DNA from: Paenibacillus tyrphae
GTDB lineage: Bacteria; Bacillota; Bacilli; Paenibacillales; NBRC-103111
Direction of reading: 5' to 3'
Assembly: GCF_027925525.1 (NCBI RefSeq)
Contig: NZ_BSDJ01000023.1
Span: 1-64,000, forward strand
DNA: 64,000 bases
Below are positions 1-7,196 of the stretch, piece after piece. The position numbers were made by a program, and so were the translations under genes. The notes beneath the pieces are model-generated. The model had not been told where the DNA came from. It was given only the letters and a program-made list of their open reading frames with translations, and searched no databases. Positions within the stretch are counted from its first letter, which is position 1. Every line of letters starts with the position of its first letter.

Positions 1-103
1 ACGTGTATGTAATGGTCGTCTCCGACACATGTTGTACATTAGGGTTTTTCTCCAAATTCTTCATTTGTTCTTCTGTAAAAAGCACTCGATTCAAGTTCCC
101 CAT
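1..103 (-). CDS. IS3-type transposase OrfA, N-terminal part, cut by window edge
   Basis: Reading leftward from an ATG at 103, 34 residues can be read. They begin MGNLNRVLFTEEQ and continue through NPNVQHVSE. This resembles the start of helix-turn-helix OrfA proteins of a common Firmicute IS3-family branch, recalled from family knowledge. GAGAGG lies just upstream of the ATG. The rest of the gene lies outside the window, so intactness cannot be judged. Confidence 0.6.
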   Translation of the reverse strand, partial: MGNLNRVLFTEEQMKNLEKNPNVQHVSETTITYT

Positions 104-144
104 TTTCCTCTCGCCCCTATTCCTTACTCTGATTAAAACACAAA

Positions 145-193
145 TGACCCACAAGATGGTCACTTTTTTCAAAGTGTCCTTCTTGTGGGTCAC
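145..193 (-). repeat. Long hairpin at the end of the edge insertion sequence
   Basis: TGACCCACAAG (145-155) pairs with CTTGTGGGTCA (183-193), and an inner TCACTTT/AAAGTG also pairs. The hairpin lies directly upstream of the truncated transposase start. It probably marks the subterminal end of that IS, with the terminus near position 200. As RNA it could block read-through transcription into the transposase. The exact IS boundary cannot be fixed from one end. Confidence 0.5.
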
Positions 194-370
194 AGTTCAC
201 CTTATTACGCTCAGGCGCTTTTTTTTAATTACATAATTGAAACGTAACGGTACAGAATGACGTCTAATGATCATTGTGATTCGTGGGGAGGCGGTACATT
301 AGTTTTTTTTGTATAGTTGCATGGTTTGGCGTATTGATATCTCGATAACCTCTTGAGGACATTTGGAAAT

Positions 371-1270
371 TTATAAGCTAACATTGAAGCTTTCAACGTC
401 TTTCAAGAGTTGATCATGATTGTATTTCTCTCCCCAGATTTTGAGGTTTTTTGCTCTGCTTTCCGGATCGTTGTTAACGCGAATAATTTGTTCTTTATAT
501 TGTTTAACACGATTTTTGATATCGTCTTCCAGTGCTTTGAGATTTGCTTTCTGGCCATCATTTTGGAGCTTGGCATTTTCCTTCAACTTATCTTTAAATT
601 CCTGCTTTAAGCCTTCCAACAATCCAATCTTTATAATTTCAATTTTGCCTAGACGTATGTCGTCATTGGTTTCTTTTATTGTTGTAGCATCAGTAGCACC
701 TGTAAAACCAACCTGACCGTTGTTTGTCGTTGTTTGGATAACTACCGTATCAGCACTATTGTAAATCATTTGGGGGGTAAAGAGTAGCGTATTGGTATAG
801 CGGTCGAACCCTGTCCGCAAATCTACCCCCAAGTCATAAGCAACTCTCCATATAAGTTTAGAGCACCACCATGCGGTTTGATTAGTCAGCGGATATGAAT
901 ATGAGTCAACTGTATAAGGACCATTATTATTCGCTCGGTAAAAATCTGCTTTTCCGGCAAGTGAACTCATTTGACTATGATCCCAGTTTTTAATACCCAG
1001 TTGAGTTGCTTCATCGTAATTTTCTTTGATTTTCCAAACATCAACGATGCCAATAGAAGGATTGGCTTGTCCCGATTCGATAAGTAAACCATAAGAGGCA
1101 CAGCCGTGCTCTCTATACCGCCAATCACTTGGTTTTGTGCACGTGTAGAAGCTGTCATTGTAAGCAATCATGGCATGGGTATAAGCGCCATAATTTCCTC
1201 CGGGGTTAGATCCCAGAAGGATATCACCTCTGTAAATAGCTCCAACGTTGAACGTATTGTTTCCTTCCAA
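371..1270 (-). pseudogene. Secreted permuted-papain (NlpC/P60-like, YiiX/DUF830-type) protein with lost 5' end
   Basis: From a TTG at 1270 the frame encodes 299 residues. RGDILLG near residue 14, THAMIAY (His32), ESGQ near 65 and WWCSKLIWR (Cys136) fit the His/Cys arrangement of circularly permuted papain-fold hydrolases. Residues about 215-299 are charged and probably form a coiled coil. The same frame stays open upstream to a stop at 1382-1384 and encodes a clear hydrophobic signal-peptide core ending in VPATATA. No ATG, GTG or TTG precedes that core and no good ribosome binding site precedes the TTG at 1270. I infer that the true start was lost, so the product is either unsecreted or not made. 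Base composition is AT-rich like the neighbouring broken genes. Confidence 0.55.
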
Positions 1271-1602
1271 TGTTTTTTGGCCTGAAAATTCTAAAAAATC
1301 TGCTGTAGCTGTTGCTGGTACAATTAATGAACTTGTTAGTAAGGTGGCTGATAGGATGAAACTAACGGAATATATATTATACTAGAAAAATATATAATAC
1401 AATATATAAATTGGGATCTATGTTTATATTTTACTTTTTTATTTTTTTCTCACTAGTAACATGGAAAGTATTTGAACATTTAAGTTTATGAGGGATAGAG
1501 GGAACTAAAGTAAAAATGTGATGAGGAAAAGAATGGTAATACCTTTGCGCTTTTATCATTTGTACCTCGAAATACATATTAACAAAATAGGAGAAAACTA
1601 AA

Positions 1603-2196
1603 ATGATTAAAAAACATTTATTGATGTTAATAATTTTAATGCTAGAGTTGTTTTTGTTAGGATGTAATACTGAGGTGCAGAGTGTAGAGATTAAAAAAGA
1701 CTACTATGGAGTATCACGTGAAGCTGATGGATATTACTATATTTCTTCTCTAACGACCGGATTAAAAAAAAATAAATTAGATGGTCGCACTTCATTTATT
1801 CTTTATGATAAAAAGGGACTTTTGTGGGTTCCCTATGAAAGAGAATATGATTATAAAGTTGGGTCTAAAGTGGACATTTATAAAGATGAGAAGATCATTA
1901 AAACGATCCCTGTCGAAAATCGTCCTGTTAAAATTATTGAAGGCAGTGTATTGAATGCGGTCATCTGTGAAGTAAACGGAGAGAAGGGAAGAGTAGTCTT
2001 TGTTAACAATTCTACATTTGAAGTTATAAAAACGGTGGAAATAGAGGGAAATCCAACAGATGCTATTTTCGATGAAAGCGTGGTATTTGTAACCAGTGAT
2101 AACCTAGTGAAAAATGTAGATAGTTTTGTTCATAAGATAAATGTTAGCGATTATTCAATAAATACTACTATTATAAATGGACCACTGTCAATAAAT
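1603..2196 (+). pseudogene. Lipoprotein gene, 5' part, interrupted by an IS3-family element
   Basis: ATG at 1603 follows AGGAGA. The product starts with a lipoprotein signal whose lipobox reads LFLLGC at about residues 17-22. The following roughly 175 residues alternate short strands (for example GRVVFVNNST, DAIFDESVVFV), as in beta-propeller proteins, but I cannot name a family. At position 2196 the frame is broken by an insertion sequence and resumes in frame at 3429. Removing the IS and one AAT copy would restore a protein of about 347 residues. Confidence 0.75.
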
Positions 2197-2218
2197 TGGA
2201 CATATAGAATCGAGAGAA

Positions 2219-3034
2219 TTACGCAGCAGACAGATACATACGTTCGTATTGATTGGGTGTAAAATACCCGATGGAGGAATGGATTCGTTTTCCATTGTAG
2301 AAACACGCAATATACTCAAAAATCCGCTCTCTGGCTTCTTTGCGGGTCTTGAACTTCTCTAAATATACGAGCTCTTTCTTCAGCACGCTGTGGAACGATT
2401 CGATACAAGCGTTATCGTAGCAATTTCCTTTGCGGCTCATGCTGCCCTTCATCTTATACTTTTTGAGTCGCTCCTGGTACTCTAAAGAAGCATACTGACT
2501 GCCTCGATCAGAGTGGTGGAGAACTTCACCGCGTGGCTTCTGAAGCCGATAGGCTTGATCTAGCGCCTTTATCACAAGTGACTTCGTCATTCGTTCATCC
2601 ATATGAAACCCTACGATTTTACGACTGTATAAGTCCATGACGCTCGCTAAATAGAGCCATCCCTCATCCGTCGAGATATAGGTGATGTCTGTCATCCAGA
2701 CCTGATTAGGCGCACTCGCTTGAAACTGTTGATTCAGCACATTCGCGGCTACCGGCAAGTTATGCTTGGAATTCGTTGTTGCTTTATATTTCTTGATTGT
2801 TCGGGATTTCAAGCCGAGCTCCTTCATGATTCGAGCAACGGTTTTCTCGGCTACCTGAGCGCCTTGTTTCTTCAGGGTTTCCCAGATTTTCTTGCTTCCA
2901 TAAAGACGCCTATGGTCAAAAAAGATGCGCCGAATCTGCTTTTTGAGCCACTTATGACGTTGACTTCGACCGCTTTCTTTTCGCCGGGTCCAATCATAAT
3001 AACCGCTTCGGGAGATTCCAAATACGGCGCACAT
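2219..3034 (-). CDS. IS3-family transposase OrfB (DDE integrase)
   Basis: From the ATG at 3034 the product has 271 residues with an rve-type integrase core. The catalytic triad is visible: Asp116 in WMTDITYI, Asp176 in HHSDRGSQY and Glu212 in NACIESFHS, giving the D..D(35)E spacing of the family. An N-terminal HTH_21-type region includes YGSKKIWETL. The frame remains open upstream of the ATG into orfA. It is therefore probably made mainly as an OrfAB fusion by -1 frameshifting at A AAA AAG (plus-strand 3115-3121), as is usual for this family. No inactivating change was seen. Confidence 0.93.
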   Translation of the reverse strand: MCAVFGISRSGYYDWTRRKESGRSQRHKWLKKQIRRIFFDHRRLYGSKKIWETLKKQGAQVAEKTVARIMKELGLKSRTIKKYKATTNSKHNLPVAANVLNQQFQASAPNQVWMTDITYISTDEGWLYLASVMDLYSRKIVGFHMDERMTKSLVIKALDQAYRLQKPRGEVLHHSDRGSQYASLEYQERLKKYKMKGSMSRKGNCYDNACIESFHSVLKKELVYLEKFKTRKEARERIFEYIACFYNGKRIHSSIGYFTPNQYERMYLSAA

Positions 3035-3081
3035 CTTCGCGACACGGAGCTTGAAGCGATGATCGTGGATGAATTTATAGA

Positions 3082-3378
3082 TCAGCGCCGGTCTTTTGCG
3101 AAGTAGTGCATCGCCTTTTTTAAGATTTCGTTCTCCTCTTCCAGATCACGAATCCGCTTCTCAAGATCACGCATGGCCTTGTCTTCCGGTTTTAGTTGCC
3201 CACTACCGGGAAACGCCCCGCTGCCGTCCTGTTTAAACTCGGCGATCCAGCGATAGATCGTATTCTCATGCAGACCCATCTCACGGGCTACCTGCGCCAC
3301 TGATTTCCCTTCTTTTTGAACGAGTCGAACGGTATGAAGTTTGAATTCTTTGTCGTATTTTTTCGTCATGTCGGACAC
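3082..3378 (-). CDS. IS3-family transposase OrfA (helix-turn-helix)
   Basis: This 98-residue protein begins MSDMTKKYDKEFK, with a helix-turn-helix (VAQVAREMGLHENTIYRWI, residues about 27-45) and a leucine-zipper-like coiled coil (RDLEEENEILKKA) at the C-terminus. The AAAAAAG frameshift heptamer sits in codons ILKK near the 3' end. After a -1 slip the orfB frame is entered without a stop. OrfA normally binds the inverted repeats and regulates transposition. Confidence 0.92.
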   Translation of the reverse strand: MSDMTKKYDKEFKLHTVRLVQKEGKSVAQVAREMGLHENTIYRWIAEFKQDGSGAFPGSGQLKPEDKAMRDLEKRIRDLEEENEILKKAMHYFAKDRR

Positions 3379-3428
3379 CTCGATTATGAATGCTTTTATT
3401 TTCGCACTCTCGGTTCTCCGTGTCCAAT

Positions 3429-3878
3429 ATTGAGTCTAGCACCATAAAAGATAGTAGAAGAATTAATTCTATTCAAGAGCATAAGGATTATATTTATGTA
3501 GGCGTTCTTTCCTACGATAAAAAAGAATATACTAATCTGGTTAAATTAAAGAAGGCTAACCTGACAGTCGAAAAGGAAATAAAAGTGGAATTTTCCCCTC
3601 TAGAAATAAAGAAGCAAAACAATAAATTATACTTGCTCCATTTTTCATATAATACTGACCCTGTATGGGGAGGAGTCATGACTATTTTTGACTTGCAGAA
3701 TGAAACTATAAAAGAAGTTGAAATTCCCATTATTGCCAATCGCGTTTTTTTGGAAAATGACAAGATACTGTTTTCATCTTCATACTCAGACCAATATGTG
3801 GAGTATAGTTTAAAAAACGATTCTTTAAAGAAACAGAATTCAGCTAAAAGGATAAAATCGAACATTGTATCTTTTTGA
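3429..3878 (+). pseudogene. Lipoprotein gene, 3' part, downstream of the IS
   Basis: This segment continues the frame of the gene begun at 1603: after the duplicated AAT codon it reads IESSTIKDSRR and ends at TGA 3876-3878. It contains further strand-rich repeats such as IYVGVLSYD and MTIFDLQNETIKEVE, consistent with a propeller-like fold. A short frame starting inside the IS (3390) could produce it without a signal peptide, so it is presumably non-functional. It nearly abuts the next gene, indicating a former operon. Confidence 0.72.
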
Positions 3879-3891
3879 TGGGGGGCTTAGG

Positions 3892-4533
3892 ATGAAGAAG
3901 AGAACGGTTTTGACATATCTGAACTTTTCAATTGTCTGTTTGATACCGGTCTTTATTTACTTACGTCGAAATATTGATAATAAAATCATTTTTTATTCTA
4001 TGGCTATAGTCGTTACTCTATTATGTTTATTAAGTTTATTTTTATTAATAAAACGATATAAGAACAGTCTTATTTCCTATGTAGGAATTGTTTTATTAGG
4101 ACTTAGTATGATCTTTGTGGTCAGAGAAAGCTTGGATCAACGAATGAATTTCTATCTTCAAGAGGCTTTAACTAATTATCTACCCTCGGCATCACTCGAA
4201 ATCATAGGGGAGGGACAATATAATGTTAATCTGGCCAAGCCAATGCTAGGCCAGAATATAAAAAATGAAAAAAGAACTTTGGGGAAATTTTATCCTGAAT
4301 TGCCTTATCATCAATCGGAACTTTTTTTGGTGGACAAACACTTACCAGACAATCCAAGTGTTAGTTATAGGTTTGTTTTTAAAAAGCCATATCAGATTGA
4401 TAACCAGGATGTATCAAATAAAATATGTATTGTATGGGGGATGTGCAGCTATTTTTATAATGGTTATGCAGATATTGATCTGAAGACTGGTGAAGTTATT
4501 GGTCTCAAAATCCGATATATGGATATCAAGTAA
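3892..4533 (+). CDS. Hypothetical membrane-anchored protein
   Basis: I chose ATG 3892 (MKKRTVLTYLN) over the upstream ATG 3865, which overlaps the preceding gene. The protein has 213 residues with three hydrophobic segments at about residues 7-25, 33-53 and 62-80. An extracellular-looking C-terminal domain of about 130 residues ends with DIDLKTGEVIGLKIRY. I do not recognise a family. It follows the IS-split lipoprotein by 13 bases, so its transcription may now depend on the IS or on an internal promoter. AT-rich like its neighbours. Confidence 0.6.
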   Translation: MKKRTVLTYLNFSIVCLIPVFIYLRRNIDNKIIFYSMAIVVTLLCLLSLFLLIKRYKNSLISYVGIVLLGLSMIFVVRESLDQRMNFYLQEALTNYLPSASLEIIGEGQYNVNLAKPMLGQNIKNEKRTLGKFYPELPYHQSELFLVDKHLPDNPSVSYRFVFKKPYQIDNQDVSNKICIVWGMCSYFYNGYADIDLKTGEVIGLKIRYMDIK

Positions 4534-4576
4534 TCTGCCATTTAAAAGAATAATAGTTACTATACACCCCATATCC

Positions 4577-4613
4577 AGCCCATAGACGCGGGATCTCGCC
4601 TATGGGCTTTTCT
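4577..4613 (+). terminator. Rho-independent terminator
   Basis: AGCCCATAG (4577-4585) pairs perfectly with CTATGGGCT (4600-4608) and is followed by a T-rich tail. It closes the AT-rich operon ending at 4533. Confidence 0.8.
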
Positions 4614-4684
4614 TATTCAGTATGTAAAAGTCCCAGCTGGCTTTTTTAGTATGGTATTATTGTAAATAACAGGGAGGTCTGACG

Positions 4685-4943
4685 ATGAGAACAGCCTTCG
4701 TTTTACTCTTTGCATTGTTGCTTTTGCAGGGATGTGCCCGAGATGATCATAACAACCTTGTGTTCACCGGCGAGAGCGAGCATTGGACGAGGAAGCTCCT
4801 CGATAAAAGGCTATAACATAAAAAATAATAAAATCGTGGCCAGCTCCGTCTCCTCTTATCCGTTTGCTCGAAAGGGCGAGGAAATCCCCATACATGTCGA
4901 ATGGGACGGAAAAAAGGAGGACGTACTGCTTAAGTCGAAATAA
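4685..4943 (+). pseudogene. Small lipoprotein remnant (internal deletion and frameshift)
   Basis: A strong GGGAGGT precedes ATG 4685. The first frame gives a lipoprotein signal with lipobox LLQGC and then NLVFTGESEHW, but stops at 4814-4816. A second frame carries the natural end of the same kind of protein, including SSSIKGYN, EIPIHVEWDGKKE and a stop at 4941-4943. In intact relatives known to me as small Bacillus-type lipoproteins, the GESxxW motif and the VxWDGK tail lie in one frame about 100 residues apart. Here the middle is missing and the frame has shifted, so I infer a deletion. Confidence 0.65.
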
Positions 4944-4988
4944 TGCTGCTATGAGGGAGAGTCCGAATAAAGAAAGGCTGGAGCGGTC

Positions 4989-5930
4989 TTGCGTTTGGAA
5001 CGGATACTTGCTGTTTTGATGCTGGTTGTCAACAGGAGAAGAATATCGGCCGCGGAGCTCGCGGACAAAATGGAGGTTTCGGTCCGGACCGTCTACCGGG
5101 ATATCGAAACGTTGTGCCAAGCCGGGTTCCCGATCGTCGCCTACCAAGGGGCTGGGGGCGGTTTTGCCGTCATGGAGGGCTATCGGCTGGACCGGAACGC
5201 GCTGACGTTCGAGGAGATCACATCGGTCATTTCAGCTTTAAAAGGAATGACGAAGACACTCGACGATACGCGTCTCGGAACGACGCTGGAGAAATATACG
5301 AGCTTGCTCACCGACAAGGAAAAAGAAACCGCCCGCTTCTGGCAGGAGCGGCTCGTCATCGATATGAACCCGTGGGGGGCCGACGGTGCGATGAAGCGGA
5401 AGGTCGCCCTGATTCGGGAAGCGCTCCAGAGGGAGATGACCCTCCGTTTCGCCTATACTTCGAACAACAGGTTGACGACCGACCGGGAGGTCGAGCCGAT
5501 GACGCTTTTGCTAAAGGGTGCAGCTTGGTATTTGTACGCGTATTGCCCGCTTCGCGGCGATTTTCGCATGTTCCGGTTGTCGCGCATGACTCAAGTGGTT
5601 GTGATGGATCACCCGTTCGAGCGCAGGGAGCATGCAAGCCTGGAAGAGAAGGACTTGGAGCAGATGTGGAATAGCGGCTCCCAGACGGTGACGATGGTAC
5701 TGCGCTTCGCGCCTGAGGCGAGAGCCCGGGCGGAAGAATTTTTCGGCATGGAGGAAGGGCAAACGGGAGAGGACGGTTACTTGACGGTTGTGCAGACGTA
5801 TCCCGAGGACGAGTGGGTGTACGGCTTCCTGCTAAGCTTCGGGGACCAAGTTGAAATCCTCGAACCCGAGCGGCTGCGCGTGCTCATCCGGGACCGCGCA
5901 GAGCGCATCTGCAAGATGTACGGGAAATGA
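4989..5930 (+). CDS. YafY/PafC-type transcriptional regulator with HTH_11 and WYL domains
   Basis: TTG start at 4989 with AAAGG upstream; 313 residues. Residues 1-60 form a DeoR-like winged helix (ISAAELADKMEVSVRTVYRDI). About residues 140-215 form a WYL domain (YTSNNRLTTDREVEP, AAWYLYAYCPLRGDFRMF), the ligand- or nucleic-acid-sensing module of this family. A WCX-like C-terminal extension follows. The gene sits 77 bases upstream of a zinc-ribbon protein, and a perfect palindrome at 5941-5956 between them is a good candidate for its own operator. Confidence 0.88.
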   Translation: MRLERILAVLMLVVNRRRISAAELADKMEVSVRTVYRDIETLCQAGFPIVAYQGAGGGFAVMEGYRLDRNALTFEEITSVISALKGMTKTLDDTRLGTTLEKYTSLLTDKEKETARFWQERLVIDMNPWGADGAMKRKVALIREALQREMTLRFAYTSNNRLTTDREVEPMTLLLKGAAWYLYAYCPLRGDFRMFRLSRMTQVVVMDHPFERREHASLEEKDLEQMWNSGSQTVTMVLRFAPEARARAEEFFGMEEGQTGEDGYLTVVQTYPEDEWVYGFLLSFGDQVEILEPERLRVLIRDRAERICKMYGK

Positions 5931-5940
5931 AAAAATAACA

Positions 5941-5956
5941 TGACAAACTGTTGTCA
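5941..5956. promoter_or_regulatory. Palindrome TGACAA-N4-TTGTCA, candidate operator
   Basis: TGACAAACTGTTGTCA is a perfect 6-bp inverted repeat between the WYL regulator and the zinc-ribbon gene. TTGTCA could itself serve as the -35 of a promoter for the downstream gene, so a repressor bound here would block it. That the adjacent regulator is the binder is inference. Confidence 0.5.
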
Positions 5957-6007
5957 GAGTTAGGGGTGTATGCTGTAGCTATTCCCAATCAAATGGAGGT
6001 TGTCAAA

Positions 6008-6265
6008 ATGGACAAACAGTTTTGTCAAAGCTGCAGCATGCCCTTGAACACTGCCGAGGATTTCGGCACGAACGCCGATGGAAGCCGCAATGAAGAGTAC
6101 TGTACCTACTGCTATCAAGGAGGGGCCTTCACCTCCCCGGACGCTACCGTGCAATCGATGATCGAGGAATGCGTTCCGCATGTGATCGAAGGCCAAGGCA
6201 TATCGGAGCAGGAAGCCCGCGAAATGCTGAATCAATTCATCCCTTCGCTCAAAAGATGGGCGTAA
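6008..6265 (+). CDS. Zinc-ribbon domain protein (Zn_ribbon_2 type)
   Basis: ATG 6008 is chosen because GGAGG lies 8 bases upstream; 85 residues. Two cysteine pairs, CQSC near residue 6 and CTYC near residue 32, form a zinc ribbon typical of this small soluble family. The C-terminal half is helical (VQSMIEECVPHVIEGQG). Such proteins are commonly found beside WYL regulators. The biochemical role is not known to me. Confidence 0.82.
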   Translation: MDKQFCQSCSMPLNTAEDFGTNADGSRNEEYCTYCYQGGAFTSPDATVQSMIEECVPHVIEGQGISEQEAREMLNQFIPSLKRWA

Positions 6266-6309
6266 CAGACTGACGTTCCGACACCAAAACTATTTTTCAT
6301 CAGGTCCCC

Positions 6310-6366
6310 AAAAAAGCCGTCGTCGTGCTCTGCGTTATTCGCAGGCGCGTCTGCGGCTTTTATCTT
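6310..6366 (+). terminator. Terminator after the zinc-ribbon gene
   Basis: AAAAGCCG (6312-6319) pairs with CGGCTTTT (6354-6361), with an inner CTGCG/CGCAG stem and a T-rich exit. Confidence 0.6.
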
Positions 6367-6465
6367 TTGCCGGCCGGGCCATTCTTCTTGATCGAAAACC
6401 GTCCATGAAATGATGGAAAATGGCATATATAGGATATAGAATGGATTTAGATTTGGAGGGGTACG

Positions 6466-7155
6466 ATGGGGATGGCTTTGGTGCAGGTTGTTCTTTTTGC
6501 ATGGGGCTTATGGATGGCCAGGCGGAGAGCGGCAAGCGGAGAGGACGATCTTATCCTCCCGCTGTGGGTACGAGTGCTGCTCAGCCTCTCGCTGGTTGCG
6601 GCAGCGTTCGCGATTTGGCGATCCGACCCGGCTTCGCCTTATGGCGAGTGGGTATTTTGGGGAATGCTGATGTCATTCCTCGGCGATCTGTCCATGGCCG
6701 GTGTCATTCCTTGGCCGCAAAGGCTAATTGGCGGCATGCTGACCTTCGCGGTCGCGCAGAGCTTCTACATGACCGCTTTTATTCAAATGATGTCTGCAAG
6801 CGGAGGGGCCGCAGGAGGCCGCGGATTATGGATCGGCGTGACCGGCTACGGTTTGCTGCTTGTTGTCGGATGGCTATTTTTCATTCGCAATCCCCACAAG
6901 CAAGCCATCCTTAATTATGGAGCGCTTGGATACGGATTATGGGTCGGCGGAATGGCCTGCTTTGCTCTTGATCTGGCGATGATGCTAGGGGGAGTCTGGT
7001 GGCTGACGGCTGTTGGCGCCCTGATCTTTGTCCTGTCCGATCTGCTGATCGGCGTGACGGATGTCGGGGGGTACCGAATGAAACATAAAGAAATATGGAT
7101 CTGGTTCACGTATGTCGCCGGACAGATGGCGATTATTTACGCCGCGGCAGGATGA
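6466..7155 (+). CDS. YhhN/TMEM86-family integral membrane protein (lysoplasmalogenase-like)
   Basis: ATG 6466 follows GGAGGGG; 229 residues with about seven to eight membrane helices. GDLSMAG near residue 72 and SDLLIGVTD near residue 193 match the conserved acidic motifs of the YhhN/TMEM86 family. Characterised members (mammalian TMEM86, a Legionella homologue) hydrolyse the vinyl-ether bond of lysoplasmalogens, releasing a fatty aldehyde. An aldehyde dehydrogenase starts 41 bases downstream and a membrane di-iron hydroxylase follows, which fits fatty-aldehyde handling. Activity in this organism is inference. Confidence 0.82.
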   Translation: MGMALVQVVLFAWGLWMARRRAASGEDDLILPLWVRVLLSLSLVAAAFAIWRSDPASPYGEWVFWGMLMSFLGDLSMAGVIPWPQRLIGGMLTFAVAQSFYMTAFIQMMSASGGAAGGRGLWIGVTGYGLLLVVGWLFFIRNPHKQAILNYGALGYGLWVGGMACFALDLAMMLGGVWWLTAVGALIFVLSDLLIGVTDVGGYRMKHKEIWIWFTYVAGQMAIIYAAAG

Positions 7156-7196
7156 TGTTCGGCGAATAAAATATTTTGTAGCGAAATGGAGCGATC

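Larger units (their letters stand above)
2197..3425. mobile_element. IS3-family insertion sequence, complete
   Basis: The element is about 1.23 kb with imperfect terminal inverted repeats: TGGACATATAGAATCGAGAG on the left, and TGTCC preceded by the complement of GGAGAACCGAGAG on the right. AAT (2194-2196) and AAT (3426-3428) flank it and look like a 3-bp target duplication. The final A of TGTCCA overlaps the duplication, so the right end is uncertain by one base. It carries overlapping orfA and orfB on the minus strand, both intact, so the copy may still be active. Insertion is probably recent because the host gene halves still align in frame. Confidence 0.88.

Noticed and set aside
3-236. 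77-codon plus-strand frame at the left edge
   Set aside because: It lies opposite a recognisable transposase start on the minus strand and across the IS hairpin.
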